Shown: piece after piece, positions 1 to 5,878 of the stretch
How positions within the stretch are numbered: position 1 is the first letter of the stretch
Layout of the letters: every line of letters begins with the position of its first letter
Source of the DNA: Candidatus Neomicrothrix sp. UBA2110
Lineage (GTDB): Bacteria; Actinomycetota; Acidimicrobiia; Acidimicrobiales; Poriferisodalaceae
Direction: 5' to 3'
NCBI GenBank assembly: GCA_002331465.1
Contig: DCYM01000221.1
Span: 1 to 7,819, forward strand
Length of the DNA stretch: 7,819 nucleotides
Translations under genes and position numbers: made by a program
Notes under the pieces: generated by a model
The model's database searches: none
Seen by the model: only the letters and a program-made list of their open reading frames with translations
Told to the model about the DNA's origin: nothing

Positions 1-419
1 ATAACCTCCGCTGTGGGGAAAAAAGGTGCGGCCATTTCGGCGAAACGCATTAAAAGAACTGCGCCAATTGCGAAGTTTGGGGCGATGAGACAATTACTCG
101 AAGTGAAGGCTGAGCGGAAAGAAGCTATATCGCTCTCCCCTAGTCCACTTGTACCTACGACCGCGTGGACACCGTTATTTGCACACCACTGGATGTTAAG
201 TCGAGCTGCTTCAGCGACGGTGAAATCGACAGCCACGTCAACATCGGCGGGATCAACATGCTCAAGTGAATCCAAGACCACAACGGAATCTGTGGGATCC
301 TTTTCACCCGAACACGTCGGATCCACCGCGGCAACAAGGTTTAAATCATTATCGGCGGCCACGGCTTCGCACACCGCTGATCCCATACGGCCTGCTGACC
401 CTACGACTACTACGCGCAT
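1..419 (-). CDS. dapB: 4-hydroxy-tetrahydrodipicolinate reductase, N-terminal part (cut by window edge)
   Basis: DapB reduces 4-hydroxy-tetrahydrodipicolinate with NAD(P)H in the cytoplasmic lysine/diaminopimelate pathway, which supplies peptidoglycan and lysine. The window holds 139 codons from the ATG at 419. Visible are the N-terminal Rossmann nucleotide-binding motif VVVVGSAGRMGSAV (residues 3-16, GxxGRMG type), the VDFT motif (about 64-67), VVGTSG (87-92) and APNFAIGA (113-120), all in family order. The family's catalytic HHxxKxDxPSGTA segment should begin just after the last visible residues (TAEV), so it lies outside the window. The ATG is supported by a purine-rich ribosome binding site AGGAAGGA about 8 bases upstream. 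The gene follows pnp after a 120-base gap containing a strong stem-loop, so it may be read through from pnp or have its own start. The identification is secure; the C-terminal half cannot be judged. Confidence 0.95.
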   Translation of the reverse strand, partial: MRVVVVGSAGRMGSAVCEAVAADNDLNLVAAVDPTCSGEKDPTDSVVVLDSLEHVDPADVDVAVDFTVAEAARLNIQWCANNGVHAVVGTSGLGESDIASFRSAFTSSNCLIAPNFAIGAVLLMRFAEMAAPFFPTAEV

Positions 420-427
420 ATGAGCCG

Positions 428-436
428 TTCCTTCCT
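428..436 (-). promoter_or_regulatory. Ribosome binding site of dapB
   Basis: On the minus strand AGGAAGGAA is followed by 8 bases and the ATG at 419. This supports that start. The site lies between the intergenic stem-loop and the gene and is not part of the main stem. Confidence 0.7.
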
Positions 437-444
437 CGCTGGCG

Positions 445-456
445 CACAACGTTGTG
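445..456. promoter_or_regulatory. Perfect 12-bp palindrome in the dapB leader
   Basis: CACAACGTTGTG is a perfect dyad 26 bases upstream of the dapB ATG. It overlaps the foot of the neighbouring large stem-loop by four bases. As DNA it could be an operator; as RNA it could only form a short 4-bp hairpin that competes with the foot of the large stem. No known operator is recognised. A function is inferred only from symmetry and position. Confidence 0.25.
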
Positions 457-490
457 AGCCCTGTCACCATTCTGGGCGACAGGGCTCACA
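453..490 (-). terminator. Strong stem-loop between pnp and dapB (terminator or 3'-end barrier)
   Basis: The arms TGTGAGCCCTGTC and GACAGGGCTCACA are perfectly complementary over 13 bp. Three further pairs (one G-U) extend the stem to about 16 bp with a six-base loop, CAGAAT. It begins about 50 bases after the pnp stop. In the transcribed direction it is followed by ACGTTGTGCGCC, with no run of U, so it is not a classical intrinsic terminator. It could be a U-less terminator, a 3'-end stabiliser or a processing site. The remaining bases of the gap (491-539) are A/T-rich, and I see no clear promoter in them. Confidence 0.5.
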
Positions 491-539
491 GTTGGAATCA
501 CTATTTTGAAATAAACAGGTTTTTCAGAGTCTCAGCTGA

Positions 540-2984
540 TCAACGACGGCTGCGACGGCGACGGCGTCCTCGCCCGTCATCCTTTGGTTCGGGACCCATG
601 TCGCCGTACACCTCCTCGGCCGTGCCGGAGAAGTGTTCTTCAAACGAAACATATTCTCGAGCGTTGGCAGAAGTGTTGGCATCATCGGATGATGCTTCCT
701 CCGAATCAGCTGTGTCGACCGCTTCAGGACTCTCCGTTGTGGTCTGACCGTCGCTGGCCTCATCATTTGCATCACCGGAGTCTTTGCCTGACCCTGCTCC
801 AGCGTCTGCTCCAGCGTCTGCGACCATCGACAGAGACAGTTTGCCGCTCGGATCTATGTCGTCTACAAGAACCTTCACGGTGTCGCCGACGTTTAATACT
901 TCTTCGACTTTGTCAAGGCGTCGCTTTCCACCGATCTTGCTGATGTGTAGCAAGCCGTCAGTTCCCGGCAAAATGTTGACGAACGCACCGAATTTGGTGA
1001 TATTGACTACTCGGCCGTCGTACTCTGCTCCAACGTCAGCAGTTGGCGGGTTGACGATTAAGCGGATCTGACGTTCCGCTTCTACGACCTTGTCGCGATC
1101 TGGTGATCCGATACTGACTATGCCGACAGTGCCGTCATCATCAACAGAAATATCAGCACCAGTTTCTTCCTGAACGGTGTTGATAACTTTCCCTCTTGGG
1201 CCGATCACTTCGCCGATCTTGTCGATCGGAATTTCGAAGCTGACTATCTTCGGAGCATTACCTCCGACGTCGGGCCGTGGCTCAGATATCGCCTCATTCA
1301 TCACCGCGAGTATCTGCATGCGGGCTGCGCGGGCTTGAGATAGTGCTTGTGTAAGAACTTCTGCTGGGATGCCCTCGATCTTGGTGTCGAGTTGGAGGGC
1401 GGTTATAGCGTCTTCGGTCCCCGCGATTTTGAAGTCCATATCCCCAAAAGCATCCTCTGCCCCCAAAATGTCAGTGAGTGTCACATATTTACCTTCGGCA
1501 TACACGAGACCCATGGCGATGCCGGATACATGACCGCGAATAGGCACTCCTGCATCCATCAGTGAGAGCGAAGATGCACACACTGAACCCATGGATGTTG
1601 ACCCGTTCGATGAGAGCACATCAGAAACCAGCCGAAGGGTGTAGGGGAAGTTTTCTTTAGACGGAATTGTTGGGAGTAAAGCTCGTTCAGCAAGCGCACC
1701 GTGGCCAATTTCTCGACGTTTGGGACCCCGCATGAATCCAGCTTCACCCGTCGAAAACGGGGGAAAGTTGTAATGATGCATGTACCGCTTACGGTCGTTC
1801 GGGTTCAGCGTGTCAATCAGTTGCTCCATGCGACTCATACCCAAGGTCGTTGCGTTCAATACCTGAGTCTCACCGCGCTGAAACAGCGCTGAGCCATGTG
1901 CCGTTTCGCCGATATAGCTAACCTCAGCTGACAACGGACGAACTTCGTCCGTGGCCCGACCGTCAATGCGGAAACCATCTTCAACGATCCGTCGACGAAC
2001 GATTTCTTTCGAAATTGAGCGCACTGCTGCACCGATTTGTTTGGCAGCGTCGGCTGTTTCGGCGAATTCCTCTTCGAGTTGGGTGCGAATCTCTGCTGTT
2101 ACGAGGTTTTGTTGAGCTTCTCGTTCAGCTTTATCGGCGATGGACATTGCCTCGGTGAGCTGTGGGGTTGCGACCGAACGCACCCTCTCGAGAATCTCGT
2201 CGCTGTAGTCCACACTTGGAATCCACTCGAGCGCTTCGATATCGCCTAGTTGACTCCGTAACGCCTTCTGTAGCTCGATGACGTCGTCAATCCATTGTTT
2301 TGAGGCTTCTAGCCCGTCAGCGAGCACCTCTTCGGTGACCTTCGGAGCTCCATCGTCGTAATATTCGAAGGCTCGCTCGGTGCCTCCAGCTTCAACCATC
2401 ATGATGGCGATGTCGCCATTTTCGAGTTGTCTACCGGCGACCACCATTTCGAACGTCGCTGCTTCCCCTTCTTCATACGTCGGGAACGGGATCCATGAGC
2501 CATCGGTGCTGTAGGCGATACGCACTGCGGCGATAGGACATTCAAAAGGAATTCCGCTCACCCATAGGGCCGCTGAAGCGCCGTTCAGGGCAACCACGTC
2601 GTAGGGATTCTCGCCATCAACGCCAAGGATGGTGCCCACGACGTGTGTCTCGTGGCGGTAGTCGCTAGGGAAGTTAGGGCGCAAAGGTCGATCAATCAGT
2701 CGACAAGTAAGAATTGCGTCGTCTGAGGCCCGCCCTTCTCGACGAAAGAACGATCCGGGGATTCGCCCCGCTGCATACATGCGCTCTTCGATATCGACGG
2801 TTAACGGGAAAAAGTCCGCACCATCGCGGGGTTTACTTGATGCTGTCGCGGTAACTAGGACCTGTGTGGATCCGATTCTCGCTGTAACAGCTCCATTCGA
2901 AAGACCTGCAAGTTTGCCGGTTTCGAATGAAATGGTTTTGTCGGTACCCGAGATTGGGCCCGATACGGAAATGGCATCAGCCAT
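540..2984 (-). CDS. pnp: Polyribonucleotide nucleotidyltransferase (PNPase)
   Basis: PNPase degrades RNA 3'-5' using phosphate, releasing nucleoside diphosphates, and works as a cytoplasmic trimer in mRNA turnover. The 814 residues show two RNase PH-like domains (about 10-150 and 335-560) joined by a helical domain (about 245-330), a KH domain (about 575-640, core IGEVIGPRGKVI) and an S1 domain (about 651-720, NITKFGAFVNI). The first core carries FFRREGRASDDAILTC and RLIDRPLRPNFP. The second carries GDMDFK, where D511, D517 and K519 match E. coli D486, D492 and K494, so the enzyme should be active. Residues 721-800 form an acidic Ser/Asp/Glu-rich tail, followed by an Arg-rich end (804-814). 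The ATG is fixed by an in-frame TAG nine bases upstream (2994-2996) and by AAGGAG 12 bases upstream. It lies 174 bases after rpsO, the classic pairing. Confidence 0.98.
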   Translation of the reverse strand: MADAISVSGPISGTDKTISFETGKLAGLSNGAVTARIGSTQVLVTATASSKPRDGADFFPLTVDIEERMYAAGRIPGSFFRREGRASDDAILTCRLIDRPLRPNFPSDYRHETHVVGTILGVDGENPYDVVALNGASAALWVSGIPFECPIAAVRIAYSTDGSWIPFPTYEEGEAATFEMVVAGRQLENGDIAIMMVEAGGTERAFEYYDDGAPKVTEEVLADGLEASKQWIDDVIELQKALRSQLGDIEALEWIPSVDYSDEILERVRSVATPQLTEAMSIADKAEREAQQNLVTAEIRTQLEEEFAETADAAKQIGAAVRSISKEIVRRRIVEDGFRIDGRATDEVRPLSAEVSYIGETAHGSALFQRGETQVLNATTLGMSRMEQLIDTLNPNDRKRYMHHYNFPPFSTGEAGFMRGPKRREIGHGALAERALLPTIPSKENFPYTLRLVSDVLSSNGSTSMGSVCASSLSLMDAGVPIRGHVSGIAMGLVYAEGKYVTLTDILGAEDAFGDMDFKIAGTEDAITALQLDTKIEGIPAEVLTQALSQARAARMQILAVMNEAISEPRPDVGGNAPKIVSFEIPIDKIGEVIGPRGKVINTVQEETGADISVDDDGTVGIVSIGSPDRDKVVEAERQIRLIVNPPTADVGAEYDGRVVNITKFGAFVNILPGTDGLLHISKIGGKRRLDKVEEVLNVGDTVKVLVDDIDPSGKLSLSMVADAGADAGAGSGKDSGDANDEASDGQTTTESPEAVDTADSEEASSDDANTSANAREYVSFEEHFSGTAEEVYGDMGPEPKDDGRGRRRRRSRR
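794..821 (-). repeat. 12-base tandem repeat in the PNPase tail
   Basis: The unit TGCTCCAGCGTC (plus-strand reading) occurs twice in tandem, with partial copies at both edges, about 28 bases in all. It encodes Ala-Asp-Ala-Gly repeats (about residues 722-730) just after the S1 domain. Because 12 is a multiple of three, slippage would change tail length without breaking the frame. Confidence 0.75.
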
Positions 2985-2996
2985 AGGTTTCTTCTA

Positions 2997-3020
2997 CTCC
3001 TTCGGCGAGACGTTCTCGCC
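2997..3020 (-). promoter_or_regulatory. pnp ribosome binding site with abutting hairpin
   Basis: On the minus strand GGCGAGA-ACG-TCTCGCC (3020-3004) forms a perfect 7-bp stem with a three-base loop. It is followed after one base by the ribosome binding site AAGGAG (3002-2997), 12 bases before the pnp ATG. In E. coli the pnp leader is folded, cut by RNase III and used for PNPase autocontrol. The hairpin here is in a comparable place, but this leader is much shorter and autocontrol is an inference. Confidence 0.5.
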
Positions 3021-3092
3021 ATGATTTACATTCAGTTGGAAGACGTCGCCCACCCGATTTGGTTTGAGGAAGCGACGACCACCAATTGCGAT

Positions 3093-3158
3093 GCGATCTG
3101 TGTACTGGCGAGCTTTGGCCGTGCGCGAAATTGGCGGCGTGACAGCCGCCTAGATCGC
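3093..3158 (-). terminator. GC hairpin inside a larger inverted repeat after rpsO (attenuator-like)
   Basis: Seven bases of GCGATCT, right after the rpsO stop (3158-3152), are complementary to AGATCGC at 3099-3093. Between them GGCGGC (3150-3145) pairs with GCCGCC (3138-3133) around a six-base loop, followed by AATTTCGC. The short T run makes this a weak terminator or attenuator between rpsO and pnp, which would let part of transcription continue into pnp. The rest of the gap, 3021-3092, holds no gene and no clear promoter. Confidence 0.4.
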
Positions 3159-3416
3159 TCAGCGGCGCAACCCGAGTTTCGTAATGAGCGCCCGGTAACG
3201 GTCAACGTCGTTATTATCGAGATAGTTCAGAAGGCGACGGCGGCGACCAACAAGTTTGAGTAAGCCGCGTCGACTGTGGTGATCCTTTTCGTGGGTCTTC
3301 AAATGTTCGGTGAGATCTTCGATCCGATCCGTGAGCAACGCAACCTGGACTTCGGGTGAACCCGTGTCAGTTTCGTGATGCCGGTGCGCTGCCATAGTGG
3401 CGGACTTTTCGGCCAT
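3159..3416 (-). CDS. rpsO: Small ribosomal subunit protein S15
   Basis: S15 is a primary binding protein of the 16S rRNA central domain (three-way junction of helices 20-22) and nucleates assembly of the 30S platform. The 85-residue product has the family hallmarks DTGSPEVQVALLT (residues 17-29), KDHHSRRGLL (44-53) with the rRNA-contacting His/Asp/Ser residues, the basic GRRRRLLNYL (57-66), and the terminal ITKLGLRR. The N-terminus is a few residues shorter than the usual 88-89 and unlike typical S15 up to residue 15. The ATG at 3416 is nevertheless the only possible start: reading upstream in frame, no ATG, GTG or TTG occurs before an in-frame TAG. A ribosome binding site GAGGA lies about 10 bases upstream. 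The gene sits between ribF and pnp, its usual place, with a structured leader that suggests autocontrol by S15. Confidence 0.97.
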   Translation of the reverse strand: MAEKSATMAAHRHHETDTGSPEVQVALLTDRIEDLTEHLKTHEKDHHSRRGLLKLVGRRRRLLNYLDNNDVDRYRALITKLGLRR

Positions 3417-3425
3417 GTGTTTATT

Positions 3426-3503
3426 TCCTCGGAGTACAACTTCGTGCCGCTAAGTAGTGGGGATTGCGGCTAGGTGGTTGGCACGAGAGTTACGCGCCGA
3501 GGA
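3426..3503 (-). promoter_or_regulatory. Structured rpsO leader that can mask the ribosome binding site
   Basis: In the transcribed direction TCCTCGG (3503-3497) is a perfect complement of CCGAGGA (3432-3426), which contains the rpsO ribosome binding site. Inside it TCGTGCC (3486-3480) pairs perfectly with GGCACGA (3448-3442); the two flanks between the stems are 10 and 9 bases. A third helix, GCCGC (3470-3466) with GCGGC (3450-3446), shares three bases with the second, so the two are mutually exclusive. Switchable leaders fit S15 autocontrol, which is known in several bacterial groups using different RNA folds. I do not recognise this one as a named class. Pairing was read by eye, with no folding energies. 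Confidence 0.45.
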
Positions 3504-3505
3504 GC

Positions 3506-3514
3506 ATTCTAACA
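3506..3514 (-). promoter_or_regulatory. Candidate extended -10 promoter for rpsO
   Basis: TGTTAGAAT on the minus strand is an extended -10 box (TGn plus TAGAAT, five of six matches to TATAAT). No good -35 hexamer is found 16-19 bases upstream. Predicted transcription would start near 3499, giving a leader of about 80 bases before the rpsO ATG. The site lies in the 139-base gap after ribF, where a separate promoter for rpsO-pnp is plausible. Confidence 0.4.
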
Positions 3515-3555
3515 GCGAAGTTCTTAGATAGTGCAGCCCTAGATCGGGTCGACAA

Positions 3556-4500
3556 TTACTCGGAAAGACATTGGGCGGCATTCACGACGTCTTTGCCCAG
3601 TTGCGCGACTAGCTGATCAACATCTTCGAATCGTCGCTCGCCCCGCAAGCGTCGGACAAATCGGACTTTTGCTTGTTCCCCATAAAGGTCTCCGCGAAAG
3701 CCGATCAAATGAGCTTCGATAAGTGATCTTTCGGCGAAGTCATAGAACGTGGGTCGTTTACCTATGTTGACCGCAGCGGGATATTGAGTGCCATCGGGAC
3801 GTTGATACCACGCTGCGTAGACACCGTCAGATGGCACCTGCAAATCAGGCGTCGTTGGCAAGTTTGCGGTGGGAAACCCAATCGTTCTTCCTCGCCGGTC
3901 TCCGGGCGTCACAATTCCCCTCGCTTCGAAGGGTCGCCCCAAGAGCCGATGCGCCTTTTCTACGTCGCCATCGTCAAGGGCCATGCGAATCGACGTCGAT
4001 GAAATTACTTCTCCTTCGCCCGTAATTTGCTTGACTAGGGGAAGTCCGATGACTTGATAGCCGCACTCATCCCCCACCGCTTTGAGAGTCTCCACGTCCC
4101 CTCGGCGGTCTTTGCCGAAGTGAAAATCAGCACCCACGACGATTACTTTCGCCTGAAGAGAGTCAACGAGGACTTGCCTTGCGAACGTTTCGGCACGAAC
4201 CTGTGCCTGTTCCGGTGTGAACTCGACTACCAGTGTGTAATCGACGCCTGTCTCAGCAAGAAGTTCGAGTTTGGTGTCTAAATCGCACAACAGAAGAGGC
4301 GCAGAGTCTGGTCTGACTACCGTCGCAGGGTGGCGGTCAAAGGTCACTACGGCAGTAGCGCATCCTCGTTCCGCCGCCATCCGATGCATTTCAGCAATCA
4401 CGGTGCGGTGTCCGCGATGCACCCCGTCATATTCCCCGACGGTAACTACGCTGCCTTGCTCTAGCGACGGTGACCAGGCTATGTCACGAATGATCTGCAC
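3556..4500 (-). CDS. ribF: Bifunctional riboflavin kinase / FAD synthetase
   Basis: RibF phosphorylates riboflavin to FMN and adenylates FMN to FAD in the cytoplasm. The N-terminal nucleotidyltransferase domain (about 15-185) has VTVGEYDGVHRGH (19-31, HxGH-type nucleotide site), VVGADFHFGKDRRGD (about 121-135) and ISSTSIR (166-172). The C-terminal kinase domain (about 190-310) has the GDRRGRTIGFPTANL segment (200-214) and LIEAHL (260-265) with the likely catalytic Glu, then FRGDLYGE. About 314 residues is normal. The start is unusual: only GTG (4500) or TTG (4503) is possible because an in-frame TAG lies at 4512-4510, and neither has a Shine-Dalgarno. GTG is preferred because family members often begin M-Q-x-x-R. 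The gene lies 77 bases after truB. Confidence 0.95.
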   Translation of the reverse strand: MQIIRDIAWSPSLEQGSVVTVGEYDGVHRGHRTVIAEMHRMAAERGCATAVVTFDRHPATVVRPDSAPLLLCDLDTKLELLAETGVDYTLVVEFTPEQAQVRAETFARQVLVDSLQAKVIVVGADFHFGKDRRGDVETLKAVGDECGYQVIGLPLVKQITGEGEVISSTSIRMALDDGDVEKAHRLLGRPFEARGIVTPGDRRGRTIGFPTANLPTTPDLQVPSDGVYAAWYQRPDGTQYPAAVNIGKRPTFYDFAERSLIEAHLIGFRGDLYGEQAKVRFVRRLRGERRFEDVDQLVAQLGKDVVNAAQCLSE

Positions 4501-4508
4501 CAAGTCAA

Positions 4509-4525
4509 ACTATCGGGAACCCGAT
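4509..4525 (-). promoter_or_regulatory. Hairpin and -10-like box just before ribF
   Basis: ATCGGG-TT-CCCGAT (4525-4512, minus strand) is a perfect 6-bp inverted repeat. It overlaps GATAGT (4514-4509), a -10-like box that ends eight bases before the GTG at 4500. With no ribosome binding site, a leaderless ribF transcript starting at or near the GTG is possible; no convincing -35 is seen. The rest of the 4504-4577 gap shows nothing clear. Confidence 0.3.
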
Positions 4526-4577
4526 CTTAGAACGACTCCATCTTGTTATTCGAAAGCGTTTAGCTGGCTTGGTGCGG

Positions 4578-5441
4578 TCACTGAGCCAGCACCACACCCA
4601 CTACAACACGACCCTCCACATTTTCGTGAACGGCGATGAGCTCCTCGGATGCGTCGACTAAGGCCCAAGGACCATCTCCTTGGGTGCGGTTCGAATTGAG
4701 TCTCCCGCCATTTCGCACGAACGACTGCTCTTCTTCACTCAGGACTATCCGATCTATTCCCCGGACCAACTCGATTACGGGCAGCAAGGGAGCTTCTTCG
4801 ATCGTGCCAGATTCATCGAGTTTGTATATGCCACTAGCTACCCGGCGCAGGCAACGAATATGAGCTCCTCCTCCAAGGGCTGTTCCTAAGTCGGCACCTA
4901 GTGTTCGAATGTAGGTACCAGCAGAACAATCAACGACAGCGCTCCAAATTAACGAGTCCGCCGTGGCTTCGATATCAAACCGGCTGATAGTCACTAGACG
5001 CGCTTCGCGTTCTACCTCAAGCCCTTGACGGGCGAGATCGTGGAGACGTCGCCCGCCAACTCTTCGCGCCGACACCATCGGCGGAATCTGTTGAATCTCG
5101 CCGGTAAGGCCTTTGGCGGCAGCTAAGACATCTACTTTTTCGACGGACATTTGATGGCGAGCAACTATTTGGCCAGAGGCGTCAAGCGTGTCAGTCTCGG
5201 TTCCTAGGACGATCTCCACTTCATATGTCTTAAAAGAGGCCGAAGCGAACCGTAATAGTCTCGTTGCTCTTCCTACACCAACGACGAGGACTCCTGTGGC
5301 GTCGGGGTCAAGAGTCCCGGCATGGCCTATTCGCCGTTCACCGAAACGTTTTCGTAGGCCAGCCACCACGTCGTGAGAGGTCATCCCCGCCGGTTTGTCG
5401 ATGAGGAGCATGCCGTGAACGGTCGCTGGTCGCCTGCCCAT
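4578..5441 (-). CDS. truB: tRNA pseudouridine(55) synthase
   Basis: TruB converts U55 in the T-loop of tRNAs to pseudouridine and also helps tRNA fold. The 287 residues show the family core: LIDKPAGMTSHDVV (13-26), GHAGTLDPDATG (39-50) with catalytic Asp45, and KTYEVEIVLG (71-80) with Tyr73, matching E. coli Tyr76. These are followed by QQIPPMVSARRVGGRRLHDLAR and CSAGTYIRTLGADLG (172-186) with Tyr177/Arg179. A short C-terminal domain (about 225-287) follows. The ATG shares its A with the rbfA stop (TGATG), so translation is probably coupled to rbfA; the upstream AGAAGG is 13 bases away and weak. All key residues are present, so an active enzyme is expected. Confidence 0.97.
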   Translation of the reverse strand: MGRRPATVHGMLLIDKPAGMTSHDVVAGLRKRFGERRIGHAGTLDPDATGVLVVGVGRATRLLRFASASFKTYEVEIVLGTETDTLDASGQIVARHQMSVEKVDVLAAAKGLTGEIQQIPPMVSARRVGGRRLHDLARQGLEVEREARLVTISRFDIEATADSLIWSAVVDCSAGTYIRTLGADLGTALGGGAHIRCLRRVASGIYKLDESGTIEEAPLLPVIELVRGIDRIVLSEEEQSFVRNGGRLNSNRTQGDGPWALVDASEELIAVHENVEGRVVVGVVLAQ

Positions 5442-5842
5442 CAGTCACGTTCAACCTTCTCGTCGGGGGTGCCCATGCCGAGTTCGTCCAAAATTGAATC
5501 AATGCGGTGGGCCTCACCGATCGATGGGTCAGGCGAGAATTGAAGTGCCGGTGTGCGTCGCATTCTTGATTGTCGCGCTAAGGCCTGCTGAATACGTTGT
5601 CGGTGTTCTTCTAGCGCGAACACCACCTCGGGAACGTCTTCTTCGTCGAGGACATCGAACCACACGGTCGCTCGAGTTAGTTCACGGTCAACATCAACTC
5701 CAGTTACCGCTAGCAAAAAGAGACGCTCGTCGTCTATCCGTTCGAGTTCCGTCGCCACTATCTCGCGAATTAACCCTGCAACCCGGTCGGTGCGTTCATA
5801 ATTTTGCCCCGCCCGGCGTTGGCGGCCCCGCTGCTGGTTCAT
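5441..5842 (-). CDS. rbfA: 30S ribosome-binding factor A
   Basis: RbfA is a small KH-like protein that binds immature 30S subunits near the 5' end of 16S rRNA and is needed for late maturation, especially in the cold. The 133 residues are a normal length. They show the family pattern: a basic N-terminus running into AGQNYERTDRVAGLIREIVA (11-30), then the beta strand LLAVTGVDVDRELTRATVWF (43-62), a helix rich in E/R, and the C-terminal RMRRTPALQFSPDPS segment (93-107). A good ribosome binding site, GGGAGG, is 7 bases before the ATG. The gene begins 36 bases after infB and overlaps truB by one base, the usual arrangement. There is no enzymatic motif and none is expected. Confidence 0.96.
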   Translation of the reverse strand: MNQQRGRQRRAGQNYERTDRVAGLIREIVATELERIDDERLFLLAVTGVDVDRELTRATVWFDVLDEEDVPEVVFALEEHRQRIQQALARQSRMRRTPALQFSPDPSIGEAHRIDSILDELGMGTPDEKVERD

Positions 5843-5849
5843 AAGGTGG

Positions 5850-5855
5850 CCTCCC
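5850..5855 (-). promoter_or_regulatory. Ribosome binding site of rbfA
   Basis: GGGAGG lies seven bases before the rbfA ATG in the 36-base infB-rbfA gap, the best-spaced site in the window. I see no promoter or terminator in this gap, which suits co-transcription with infB. Confidence 0.75.
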
Positions 5856-5878
5856 GACTCAGCATCAAGATCAGCTTC

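Noticed and set aside
13..423. 136-residue open frame on the plus strand
   Set aside because: It lies antisense to dapB, whose protein motifs are clear, has low-complexity Ser/Thr content and resembles no family.
3021..3263. Plus-strand open frame spanning the rpsO-pnp gap
   Set aside because: It overlaps the 3' end of rpsO in antisense, has no ribosome binding site, and its product has no recognisable feature.
3149..3546. Nine-base direct repeat CCTAGATCG (3149-3157 and 3538-3546), each just after a stop codon
   Set aside because: Only two short copies without extended similarity; this can occur by chance, and no function follows from it.
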